A stretch of DNA of 7,696 nt, from NCBI GenBank assembly GCA_016865955.1, contig VGNW01000104.1:1-7696 (forward strand), in the 5' to 3' direction. Position numbers and translations under genes: made by a program. The stretch comes from Chloroflexota bacterium. GTDB taxonomy: Bacteria > Chloroflexota > Dehalococcoidia > SZUA-161. Each line of letters begins with the position of its first letter. Position 1 is the first letter of the stretch. Below are positions 1-6,552 of this stretch, one piece after another. The notes below the pieces were generated by a model, which saw only the letters and a program-made list of their open reading frames with translations, ran no database searches and was not told where the DNA came from.

Positions 1-1
1 C

Positions 2-802
2 GGCCTTTTTCGCCGCTTCGTCTTAAGGCCTTTTAATCCACCCTCTCAGGTTTTCCACGACAAATCGGAGCAGCGCAGCCTAACCGCCCACGTCCTGGGA
101 AGCATAAATCAGGCAGAGCTGAACTTGATTCAGTCCGGGGCGAAGGCGGCGGGTTTTACAGTTAACGATATCCTGCTGGCAGCCTGTTTCAGGGTCGTAC
201 AAAAATGGAACAACCTGCATGGCAAAGCTACCGGAAAGGTAAGCATAATGGTTCCTGTCAACCTGGGGCCCGAGTCATTCCGGGATGTAATATCTAATCA
301 GTTATCCTACGTCTCCCTGTCGGCAAGTCCCCAGGAAAGCTCCGACCCTCTGGTACTGCTCCGCAAGATAAGGAAAGATATGCGCTCAATGGTAGAAAAC
401 GGCGCTCCCTTTATCATGATTTACTTCCTCCATTTTGTTTCTCATTTACCGTCACCGCTATTAAAGGCATTGGCCAGGCTATTGATGTCTGTCCCCGTAG
501 AGGTGGATACCATCATGCTGGCCAACTTGGGTTTAATCTGGCCCGAAGCAGAAAGAGAAGAGCAAATGGGCGGTTCCCGGATAAAGGACATAGCCGCCTT
601 GAACCCGGTGATAAACCCGATGGAACTGGGCATCACGGTACACACCAACCATGGAAGCCTGCATGTCTGCCTGGGCTACAAAACTGGCCGGTTTTCCAAA
701 GAAAAAGCGCAGCAGTTTTTGGATATGTACCTCGAAGAGGTGAGAAGCCTCTCTGGTCATCTCTTCCATCTCCAATCGTCTCTCCCCCTGAATAAGAGAT
801 AG
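2..802 (+). CDS. Condensation-like / WS-DGAT-like acyltransferase, C-terminal part (5' truncated)
   Basis: The frame is open from the first full codon of the window, so the gene starts upstream; 266 residues and the TAG stop are present. The pattern fits the CoA-dependent acyltransferase superfamily that includes NRPS condensation domains, wax ester synthase/DGAT and alcohol acetyltransferase-like proteins (COG4908 type). Visible landmarks, in fragment numbering, are FTVNDILLAA near residues 52-61, the VPVNLGP strand at 84-90, ANLG at about 174-177, and a C-terminal strand and helix pattern (GITVHTNHGSLHVCLGY, then RFSKEKAQQFLDMYLEEV). The catalytic HHxxxDG motif of this superfamily would lie before the window, so activity cannot be judged. 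An internal TTG at 125 is a possible codon but is not the start, because homologous-looking sequence continues upstream of it. The likely role is transfer of an acyl group from an acyl-CoA or carrier to an alcohol or amine; the substrate is unknown. It is separated from the next gene by 134 nt. Confidence 0.72.
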   Translation, partial: GLFRRFVLRPFNPPSQVFHDKSEQRSLTAHVLGSINQAELNLIQSGAKAAGFTVNDILLAACFRVVQKWNNLHGKATGKVSIMVPVNLGPESFRDVISNQLSYVSLSASPQESSDPLVLLRKIRKDMRSMVENGAPFIMIYFLHFVSHLPSPLLKALARLLMSVPVEVDTIMLANLGLIWPEAEREEQMGGSRIKDIAALNPVINPMELGITVHTNHGSLHVCLGYKTGRFSKEKAQQFLDMYLEEVRSLSGHLFHLQSSLPLNKR

Positions 803-840
803 GAGCGAGAGAGAATTCATCTCTCCGTCCTGAAGAATGA

Positions 841-895
841 GGAAAGGGCGATCCGCTATTCAGAATCCATTTTCAATGGACTTTCCTTAATTTTT
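841..895 (+). terminator. Possible rho-independent terminator after the acyltransferase
   Basis: TCCATT (866-871) and AATGGA (875-880) form a 6-bp stem with a TTC loop. Directly after it, CTTTCC (881-886) can pair with GGAAAG (841-846), closing a larger structure. TTAATTTTT follows, with five T at 891-895. The stem is AT-rich and the T run is not adjacent to it, so this is a weak terminator candidate. Its position 39 nt past the stop codon fits. Confidence 0.3.
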
Positions 896-915
896 GGTCT
901 AGAATATCGTATTAT
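887..915 (+). promoter_or_regulatory. Weak candidate promoter for the FrhB-like/iorAB unit
   Basis: TATTAT (910-915) is a reasonable -10 element. TTAATT (887-892) lies 17 bp upstream and matches only three of six -35 consensus bases. Some promoter is expected here because the 134-nt gap separates two unrelated genes. Transcription would start near 922, leaving a very short leader before the ATG at 937, close to the ribosome site AGGGAG at 926-931. The true promoter could lie elsewhere in the gap. Confidence 0.3.
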
Positions 916-936
916 TAAATAGTTCAGGGAGTTGCC

Positions 937-2040
937 ATGGAGGCTGGTAAAGGTTCCTCAGACCTGGAGCAAGAGGTGCTCAGTCAGGGCCTGTGTACAA
1001 GCTGTGGCGCCTGTGTCAACATCTGCCCCTATATCAAGGTGGTCAAGGACAAGGTGGCCGTAATCGAACCCTGCGGCCTGACAGAGGGAAAATGCTACGG
1101 CTTCTGCCCCCGCACGCCTATCGATATAGCTGCTCTGGATAGAAGCGTATTCGGCAAAACGCGCAGCGACTACTCACTCGGGCCTTATATCTCCATCGAG
1201 ATGGCCCAGGCAAAGGATAGCGAGATACGCTGCCGTGCTCAGTACGGCGGAGTGGTCTCCGCGCTGATGAAATACGCCCTGGAAACAGGTGAGATAAGCA
1301 ACGCTGTGCTCACCAAGCCCTTCGACAGTGCCATGATGCCCAAATCAGTGCTGGTGGAAGAAAGCTCTCAGTTACAGGAATGCGCTGGCTCCAACTACAT
1401 CGCCTCCGCTACCCTGGCAAAACTGAACGAGGCGGCAAAGCAGAACAAGGTGAGCATAGGGCTGGTGGGCATCCCCTGTCAGGTGCTGGCGCTGAGGAAG
1501 ATGCAGGCTTCAAAGCACGAGACCAGTGCCCGGGGTGTGAAGCTCGTCATCGGACTCTTCTGCACCTGGGCGTTGTCCTATAAAGGTTTCTACGAATTCC
1601 TCAAGGGCAAGGTAGACCCCTCGCTCATCAAGCGCATCGACATCCCGCCTCCCCCGGCCAACATCATGGTGTTGGAAACAGCAGCAGGCGACATCAGGTT
1701 CTCACTGGATGAGGTCAGAAAATTCATCAAGCTGACGTGCAGTGTCTGCTACGATATGACCTCCGAGTTTGCTGACATATCAGTGGGCATGGTGGAAGGC
1801 ATTGAGGACTGGAACACGCTGATAGTCAGAACCCCCGCGGGTAAGAGATTTATTGATAAGGCTAAGAAGGCAGGCGTAATCAATACCAGGCCCCTGGAGC
1901 AGACAAGGCTGGGACATCTTAAAGAGGCGTCATCCCTCAAGAAGAAGAGGGCAGTAGATGCAATCCGTAAGAGAACAAACGACAAAAGTAATCTATTGTA
2001 CCTGCGTCTCAGCGCTCAGGAGAAGAAAAAGTACCTTTAG
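937..2040 (+). CDS. FrhB/FdhB-family iron-sulfur flavoprotein (coenzyme F420 hydrogenase/dehydrogenase beta subunit-like)
   Basis: A 367-residue cytoplasmic protein with no signal peptide or membrane segment. An N-terminal ferredoxin-type motif, C20-x2-C23-x2-C26-x3-C30-P, should bind one [4Fe-4S] cluster; C46, C53 and C57-P may bind a second. The FrhB/FdhB N-terminal domain follows at about 85-170 (AQYGGVVSALMKYALETGEI is typical). The C-terminal domain at about 175-345 carries GIPCQVLALRK (C181), LFCTW (C209) and TCSVCYDMTSEFADISVG (C268, C271). Family members bind FAD and iron-sulfur clusters and move electrons between ferredoxin, F420 or another partner; the acceptor here cannot be read from sequence. 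The ATG at 937 has AGGGAG (926-931) five bases upstream. The stop is 9 nt before iorA, so the product probably serves as an electron partner of the IorAB enzyme (inference). The Lys/Arg-rich tail (335-367) is unremarkable. It could be named simply a 4Fe-4S ferredoxin-domain protein. Confidence 0.87.
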   Translation: MEAGKGSSDLEQEVLSQGLCTSCGACVNICPYIKVVKDKVAVIEPCGLTEGKCYGFCPRTPIDIAALDRSVFGKTRSDYSLGPYISIEMAQAKDSEIRCRAQYGGVVSALMKYALETGEISNAVLTKPFDSAMMPKSVLVEESSQLQECAGSNYIASATLAKLNEAAKQNKVSIGLVGIPCQVLALRKMQASKHETSARGVKLVIGLFCTWALSYKGFYEFLKGKVDPSLIKRIDIPPPPANIMVLETAAGDIRFSLDEVRKFIKLTCSVCYDMTSEFADISVGMVEGIEDWNTLIVRTPAGKRFIDKAKKAGVINTRPLEQTRLGHLKEASSLKKKRAVDAIRKRTNDKSNLLYLRLSAQEKKKYL

Positions 2041-2043
2041 GAG
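2039..2043 (+). promoter_or_regulatory. iorA ribosome binding site overlapping the upstream stop codon
   Basis: AGGAG lies six bases before the iorA ATG at 2050. It shares its first two bases with the TAG stop (2038-2040) of the FrhB-like gene. This arrangement supports translational coupling and fixes the iorA start. Confidence 0.8.
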
Positions 2044-2049
2044 TTCAAT

Positions 2050-3963
2050 ATGGGGACACTGGAGTTAAACCAGCCCGGCAAAACCGTGCTTATGCTGGGC
2101 AACGAGGCCATTGCCCGAGGCGCCATCGAGGCTGGCGTTGACTTCTGTGCAGCCTATCCGGGCACCCCTTCCACGGAGATTCCCGAATCGCTGGCGCGTG
2201 TGGCTGAGCGTTTCAACATCTACGTCGAATGGTCCACCAACGAGATAGTGGCACTCGAGGTGGCGACCGCTGCTTCCATTGCCGGTTTGAGGGCATTAGT
2301 AGCCATGAAGCAGCCCGGTGTCAATGTTTGCGCGGACTTCCTCATGGCAATCAATCTCACCGGCACCAACGGAGGCCTTGTCCTGGTAGCCGCCGATGAC
2401 CCCCGAGCGATGTCCAGCGTCAACGAGCAGGATAGCCGGAATTATGCCAGGCACGCTGACCTGCCTCTCCTGGAGCCGGCCGACTGCCAGGAGGCTAAGG
2501 ATATGACCAGGTGGGCATTCGAGCTTTCGGAGAAGCTCGGACTGCCCTGCATACTGAGAACTGTCACCAGATTATCTCACAGCAGGCGAAATGTTAAGCT
2601 CGGCGACCTTCCCCAGAAGAAGAGGACGGCTAGATTCAAGGGCGTGTACATTTGCAGGGACCAGGACTTATTGGTTGCACAGCACGCTACGCTTCACCAG
2701 AAGCTGGAGCGGGCATGGGAGGAGTTCGAGGCGTCGCAGTTCAACTTCTATGCCGGCCCCGGGAAGGCGAAATTCGTCATAGTGACCAGCGGCAGCGGCT
2801 GGCTCTATTCGCGCGAGGCGGTAGGGGCGCTGGGGCTCCAAGATAAAGTGGGGATTTTGAAAATCGGCACTACCTGGCCGCTCCCCGAGAAATTCATTGT
2901 CGCCCACCTGAAAAATGTCACCGAGATACTCGTCGTTGAGGAGGTGGACCCCTTCCTGGAGCAAAACATCAAAATCATGCTGGCAGAGCAGGCCAAGACT
3001 CTGGGGCCGATTGAGGTCTACGGCGCTAAGTCCGGACATCTCCCGGCCTATGGCGAGATGACTCAGGATAAAGTCGCCCATGCACTAACCAGCATTAAAG
3101 GGCTGAAGCCACGGGTAAGGGACAAAAAATATGTAGAGAAGGTAAAAGAACTGGCACTCGCCTATATCCCTCCCAGGGTGCCCACATTCTGCACCGGCTG
3201 CCCGCACCGGGCATCCCTGTGGGTTATAAAGTCGGCGCTCAAGCTGGATGGCCGGGACGGCTTTGTCACCGGCGATATAGGTTGCTCCAGCATCGGTACA
3301 GGTCTGACAGGCTACTTCCAAGTAAAGACTGTTCACTGTATGGGCGGCGGCATCGGTCTGGCAACCGGATTCGGCAAGCTGGACAGGTTCGCCTTCGACC
3401 AGCCCGTAATCGCAATCTGCGGCGACTCCACCTTCTACCATGCCGCTATCCCGGCGCTCATCAACGCCCGGGTTCACAACAGCAACGTACTCATGGTGGT
3501 GCTGGACAACGGCGGTACAGCCATGACCGGCTTCCAGCCTCACCCGGGCTCCGGGTTCGATGTCTTGGGACAGCCCGCACCTACCGTGGAAATCGATAAT
3601 ATTTGCAGAGGGATCGGGGTCGAAGTCAGGGTAAGAGACCCCTTCGAGATAAGCCAGGCCGTGCAGGACCTTTACGATATGCTTCAGGAGAGTGGCCCCA
3701 GGGTGATGGTCTTCCGCAGAAGGTGCTTCCGCATCGAGGCCAAGGAGAAGCTGCAGAAAAAGTACTTCGTTGACCAGACGAAATGTATCGGCGACGACTG
3801 CGGCTGCGCCCGGTTCTGCAGCAGGGTATTCAACTGTCCCGGCATAGTCTGGGACCAGCAAGCCCAGAGGGCTATGATAGATGAGGTCGCCTGCACCGGC
3901 TGCGGGGTCTGCGCCACCCTTTGTCCCATAGGGGCTATCTTAGTTCGGGGGGCTGCGTCATGA
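2050..3963 (+). CDS. iorA: Indolepyruvate:ferredoxin oxidoreductase, alpha subunit
   Basis: Catalytic subunit (637 residues, within the family's usual size) of the thiamine-diphosphate enzyme that converts indolepyruvate and related aryl 2-oxoacids plus CoA to aryl-acyl-CoA and CO2, reducing ferredoxin. The N-terminal pyrimidine-binding region shows AAYPGTPSTEI (34-44) and NEIVALEVA (64-72), followed by ALVAMKQPGVNV. A middle transketolase-C-like domain spans about 240-345 (IVTSGSGW, ILVVEEVDPFLE). CTGCPHR at 381-387 is the conserved IorA motif. The ThDP/Mg signature starts at GDS (458-460) and ends near LDN (485-487). The C-terminal two-cluster ferredoxin domain uses C579, C584, C586, C590 and C596, then C615, C618, C621 and C625. 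The start ATG has a good AGGAG. The final codons overlap iorB as ATGA, as expected for subunits made in fixed ratio. Cytoplasmic and oxygen-sensitive by family. The alternative name phenylpyruvate/arylpyruvate oxidoreductase cannot be excluded. Confidence 0.97.
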   Translation: MGTLELNQPGKTVLMLGNEAIARGAIEAGVDFCAAYPGTPSTEIPESLARVAERFNIYVEWSTNEIVALEVATAASIAGLRALVAMKQPGVNVCADFLMAINLTGTNGGLVLVAADDPRAMSSVNEQDSRNYARHADLPLLEPADCQEAKDMTRWAFELSEKLGLPCILRTVTRLSHSRRNVKLGDLPQKKRTARFKGVYICRDQDLLVAQHATLHQKLERAWEEFEASQFNFYAGPGKAKFVIVTSGSGWLYSREAVGALGLQDKVGILKIGTTWPLPEKFIVAHLKNVTEILVVEEVDPFLEQNIKIMLAEQAKTLGPIEVYGAKSGHLPAYGEMTQDKVAHALTSIKGLKPRVRDKKYVEKVKELALAYIPPRVPTFCTGCPHRASLWVIKSALKLDGRDGFVTGDIGCSSIGTGLTGYFQVKTVHCMGGGIGLATGFGKLDRFAFDQPVIAICGDSTFYHAAIPALINARVHNSNVLMVVLDNGGTAMTGFQPHPGSGFDVLGQPAPTVEIDNICRGIGVEVRVRDPFEISQAVQDLYDMLQESGPRVMVFRRRCFRIEAKEKLQKKYFVDQTKCIGDDCGCARFCSRVFNCPGIVWDQQAQRAMIDEVACTGCGVCATLCPIGAILVRGAAS

Positions 3964-4634
3964 CTTTAGAGAAAGACCCGCTAAACCTTATCATAGCCGG
4001 CGTTGGCGGCCAGGGTAACATCCTCGCCTCGCAGATAGTGGCTACAGCCGGCATAAAAGAGGGGTTATACGTGACGGTGAGCGAGACCTATGGCGCTTCC
4101 CAGAGGGGAGGCCCGGTGATGAGCCATGTGCGTTTCTCCGCGAAGGCGCAGTGCGGCCCCCTGATACCCGAGGGCGAAGCAGATGTCATTGTGGGGCTGG
4201 AGCCCATAGAGGCGCTGCGCATCATCGGCGATTACGGCAATCCCAAAACCAGGGTTATCGTCAGCCCCAGACCCATCTATCCCATCTCGGTACTCGCCGG
4301 GCAGGCCAAGTATCCTCCTGTGGAGGAGGTCGTGCAAAAGCTGGTGGGGGTGGTAGCAGAAGTCAGGGTGGTCAAAGCCATCGAAGAGGGCGAGACGGGT
4401 CTGGCTGCCAATGTCGTTATGGTGGGTGCGCTGGCTGGCTCCGGTATGCTACCCATTAAGATAAATAATTTCGAGGAGTCGCTAAGGGAAATCGTGTCCC
4501 CCAGGGATTTAGATTTGAATCTCCGGGCATTCAGGAAAGGCGTGGAACTGGCTGGGGGCAAGGCTGCTGTGCTGGCGCCAGTAAAACCGACAAGAAAAAG
4601 AGTAATTAGGGTTGACAACCGACTGAACCAATGA
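3960..4634 (+). CDS. iorB: Indolepyruvate:ferredoxin oxidoreductase, beta subunit
   Basis: A 224-residue gamma-domain-type subunit of 2-oxoacid:ferredoxin oxidoreductases, partner of IorA. The N-terminal Rossmann-like turn GVGGQGN (14-20) is diagnostic, followed by ETYGASQRGGPVMSHVR (42-58), the family hallmark. LPIK (164-167) and AFRKGVEL (190-197) match the usual C-terminal part. The chosen start is the ATG at 3960, which overlaps the iorA TGA (3961-3963) and gives the normal N-terminus just ahead of NLIIAGVGGQG. An upstream in-frame TTG at 3921 would add 13 unrelated residues inside iorA and is disfavoured. The upstream site is only a G-run (3947-3952), so translation probably depends on coupling to iorA. 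A lysine/arginine-containing tail after residue 205 extends slightly past the conserved part. A promoter for the next operon begins within its last codons. Confidence 0.95.
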   Translation: MTLEKDPLNLIIAGVGGQGNILASQIVATAGIKEGLYVTVSETYGASQRGGPVMSHVRFSAKAQCGPLIPEGEADVIVGLEPIEALRIIGDYGNPKTRVIVSPRPIYPISVLAGQAKYPPVEEVVQKLVGVVAEVRVVKAIEEGETGLAANVVMVGALAGSGMLPIKINNFEESLREIVSPRDLDLNLRAFRKGVELAGGKAAVLAPVKPTRKRVIRVDNRLNQ

Positions 4635-4640
4635 TATATT
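4612..4640 (+). promoter_or_regulatory. Sigma70-type extended -10 promoter for the ABC transporter genes
   Basis: The -35 element is a perfect TTGACA at 4612-4617. A spacer of exactly 17 bp leads to TATATT at 4635-4640, which matches five of six -10 consensus bases. TGA at 4632-4634 supplies the TGn extension, and these same three bases are the stop codon of iorB. Transcription should start near 4647, giving a leader of about 127 nt before the ABC ATPase start at 4774. It makes the exporter independent of the iorAB unit. Confidence 0.68.
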
Positions 4641-4773
4641 CCCGTTCAACTGTTCAATCTTCTGGGCAAGGTGGCATCTACGTCGGAAGCAAAGGCATGA
4701 TAATTGCTTGCGACCATGTACTAGATAGATTGAAGACCGCAAAGATAGCTCGATTTCCGCAAAGGAGGCACGT
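4641..4773 (+). promoter_or_regulatory. Untranslated leader of the ABC transporter mRNA, with repeats and possible stems
   Basis: A direct repeat GTTCAA occurs at 4644-4649 and 4652-4657, around the expected transcription start. AAGCAA (4687-4692) and TTGCTT (4704-4709) can form a small hairpin. TTCAATC (4653-4659) and GATTGAA (4728-4734) could pair over a distance. No known riboswitch core was recognised. It may hold a regulator site or a folded leader. Confidence 0.3.
4762..4768 (+). promoter_or_regulatory. Strong Shine-Dalgarno site of the ABC ATPase gene
   Basis: AAGGAGG, a near-complete anti-16S match, lies five bases before the ATG at 4774. It fixes the ATPase start and argues against translation of the overlapping frame that opens at 4631 and has no such site. 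Confidence 0.85.
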
Positions 4774-5718
4774 ATGGAATACGCGATTCGAACTGAGAAC
4801 CTTGTCAAGAAGTACGACAAAGGCTTCACTGCCTTGGATGGGATCTCCCTGCAGATAAAGCGGGGCGAAGTCGTTGGGTACATTGGTCCGAACGGCTCAG
4901 GAAAGACTACTACCATCAAGATACTGGCTGGCTTGATGAAGCCCACTTCGGGACGTGCTTATGTGAACGGCATTGATGTAGTGGCGAATCCGATTGAGGC
5001 TCTGCGGACCATAGGAGCACTGATCGAGGTGCCTGGGCGCTACGATTACCTTACTCCGCACGAGATGCTGACCTACTTCGCAAGGGTCTATAGAATGAAC
5101 CATAATGGTATAGACCGCAGAATCAAGGAGGTGTTGGAGTGGGTAAAACTGTCGGATTGGGAGCATAAGAAGATAGGTACATTCAGCACAGGCATGGAGC
5201 GGAGGCTCGTCATAGCTAAAACCGTGCTCCACAAACCCGATATCTTGATCCTTGACGAGCCAGTCCTCGGCTTGGACCCAGTGGGTATCAGGGATGTAAG
5301 GGAATTGATACGGCGATGCAGAAACGACGGCATGTCCGTTTTCCTGAGTTCGCACCTCCTGTCGGAGGTAGCCGAAGTATGCGACACAGTGATCTTCCTC
5401 AGCAAGGGCGAGGTTATTTTGTCAGATTCCATTGTAAACATCGGGCGAAGCGTCGAAGAAGCGGTGTTACATGTGAAGTTCCTCAAGCCGCTGTCTAAGG
5501 AGGAGATTGAGAAGCTGAGGACAGTTGAGCTGATAAGAAGCTTGGATGTGAGAGATAGAACCGCTCTGCTGCACTACGATGGGGAACCGGAGTCGAGCGC
5601 TAAAATACTAAAACTTCTCGTGTCTTCGAACTTTGAAGTCGTGTCTTACGGTATGAAGAGTGCAGGACTGGAAGACTTCTATGTCTCAGTCATGGGTGAC
5701 GAGAAAGGGGTCAATTAG
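4774..5718 (+). CDS. ABC transporter ATP-binding protein (ABC-2 exporter type, CcmA/BcrA-like)
   Basis: A 314-residue cytoplasmic nucleotide-binding subunit. Walker A is GPNGSGKTT (38-46), Walker B ILILDE (157-162, catalytic E162), D-loop GLDP (166-169) and H-loop SSH with H194. The signature is STGME (138-142) rather than LSGGQ; related exporters often vary here. The Q-loop region reads ALIEVPGRYDYLTPHE (82-97), with E85 where many ATPases have Gln, a variant also usual in this subfamily. A C-terminal extension from about 225 to 314 (LHVKFLKPLSKEEIEKL...) is typical of ABC-2 exporter ATPases. The TAG stop directly abuts the permease ATG at 5719, so the two form one unit driven by the promoter at 4612. 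The substrate is unknown; relatives handle antibiotics, lipids, polysaccharides or sodium. Confidence 0.95.
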   Translation: MEYAIRTENLVKKYDKGFTALDGISLQIKRGEVVGYIGPNGSGKTTTIKILAGLMKPTSGRAYVNGIDVVANPIEALRTIGALIEVPGRYDYLTPHEMLTYFARVYRMNHNGIDRRIKEVLEWVKLSDWEHKKIGTFSTGMERRLVIAKTVLHKPDILILDEPVLGLDPVGIRDVRELIRRCRNDGMSVFLSSHLLSEVAEVCDTVIFLSKGEVILSDSIVNIGRSVEEAVLHVKFLKPLSKEEIEKLRTVELIRSLDVRDRTALLHYDGEPESSAKILKLLVSSNFEVVSYGMKSAGLEDFYVSVMGDEKGVN

Positions 5719-6552
5719 ATGGAAATAGCTACTACTAGAGGTAACATCAACAACGCTGTCATAGACACTTTTCTTTCGTTCAGGTTTGAATTAGTGAGAT
5801 ACCTGAAGAGCAAGAGGCTTCTTATTCTTGGAGGACTGGCGATTATTATGCCTCTCCTCTTCTTATTGAAAACCGTGAACACTGCGAGTGGGTTTGCTGT
5901 CCTCGCCCTCGACGTCTTTGGCGTATTCATAGTGATCTCAGCGGCTATGTTTACCGGGGATGCAGTGAACGGTGAGTTCGAGCGGAAGACTAACCTCCTA
6001 TCGTTTTCGACACCGCAAAGACGTTCTTCAATATTCATAGGTAAATATATTGCTGCAGTGTTGGCTACTTTCTTTGTGATTATGCTCTTTTACCTCACCA
6101 TGACGCTTCAGATGGCAGGACTCTATGGGTGGGGAGAGATTCCAGCGGAATTGGGGAAATCCTTCCTAATAGCCTTGCTCAGCGCCGCCGCCGCGGTAGG
6201 CGTAGTATTTTTCTTCAGCAGCCTTTTAAAGCGCACTATGGCTTCCACGATTGTAGGCGCCCTTTTTATAATGTGGGTAATGGAAATAGTGCGGATAATC
6301 ATGATGGTTGTGGGCCAGGAACCTTGGTTCATCCCTACTTACTCGGCAGAACTGCTAAAAAATGTGCTGAATACTGAAAGCATATTGGATCTTGCGCCGC
6401 AGCAAATGTTTCAGGAGCGTATTCAGGAGCGTTTTGGCATAACCTTAACATTTTATGAGCCTGAATTATGGCTGGGGATAGCGGTACTGGCAACATGGGC
6501 AATTGTAGGTTTTGTAAGCGGCATGGCGATTGCGGTCAGGAGGGAGGACTGA
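5719..6552 (+). CDS. ABC-2 type transporter permease, six predicted membrane helices
   Basis: A 277-residue integral membrane protein. Hydrophobic segments lie at about 34-51, 58-79, 108-131, 147-170, 174-199 and 250-272. The N-terminal cytoplasmic stretch (FRFELVRYLKSKR) precedes helix 1. After helix 2 comes the ABC-2 pattern of a charged loop, here GDAVNGEFERKTNLLSFSTP, which resembles the E-x-ER-x-T coupling region of this family. An extracytoplasmic loop between helices 5 and 6 is about 50 residues long. There are no bases between the ATPase TAG and this ATG; AAAGGGG (5704-5710) inside the ATPase end serves as ribosome site eight bases upstream. It pairs with the preceding ATPase, probably as a dimeric exporter. 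A short tandem duplication encodes QERIQER near residues 232-238. The substrate cannot be predicted. Confidence 0.9.
   Translation: MEIATTRGNINNAVIDTFLSFRFELVRYLKSKRLLILGGLAIIMPLLFLLKTVNTASGFAVLALDVFGVFIVISAAMFTGDAVNGEFERKTNLLSFSTPQRRSSIFIGKYIAAVLATFFVIMLFYLTMTLQMAGLYGWGEIPAELGKSFLIALLSAAAAVGVVFFFSSLLKRTMASTIVGALFIMWVMEIVRIIMMVVGQEPWFIPTYSAELLKNVLNTESILDLAPQQMFQERIQERFGITLTFYEPELWLGIAVLATWAIVGFVSGMAIAVRRED
6410..6432 (+). repeat. Tandem microduplication inside the permease gene
   Basis: TTCAGGAGCGT occurs at 6410-6420 and again at 6422-6432, a 12-nt period that keeps frame and encodes QER twice (QERIQER) in the loop before the last helix. It looks like a small in-frame slippage duplication. 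Confidence 0.6.

Noticed and set aside
125..127. TTG as the start of the acyltransferase
   Set aside because: The frame stays open to the window edge and the upstream residues fit the same domain, so this is an internal codon of a truncated gene.
3085..3861. Long - strand open frame (258 codons) inside iorA
   Set aside because: It lies fully opposite the ThDP and ferredoxin domains of iorA; such antisense frames are common in G+C-rich genes, and no family pattern or ribosome site was seen.
3921..3959. In-frame TTG upstream start for iorB
   Set aside because: It would add 13 residues encoded inside the iorA ferredoxin domain; the ATG at 3960 overlaps the iorA stop and gives the normal IorB N-terminus.
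4631..4858. Open frame starting with ATG that overlaps the iorB stop as ATGA
   Set aside because: It runs out of frame into the well-supported ABC ATPase gene, has no ribosome site, and its product shows no recognisable pattern; the promoter at 4612 covers the same bases.
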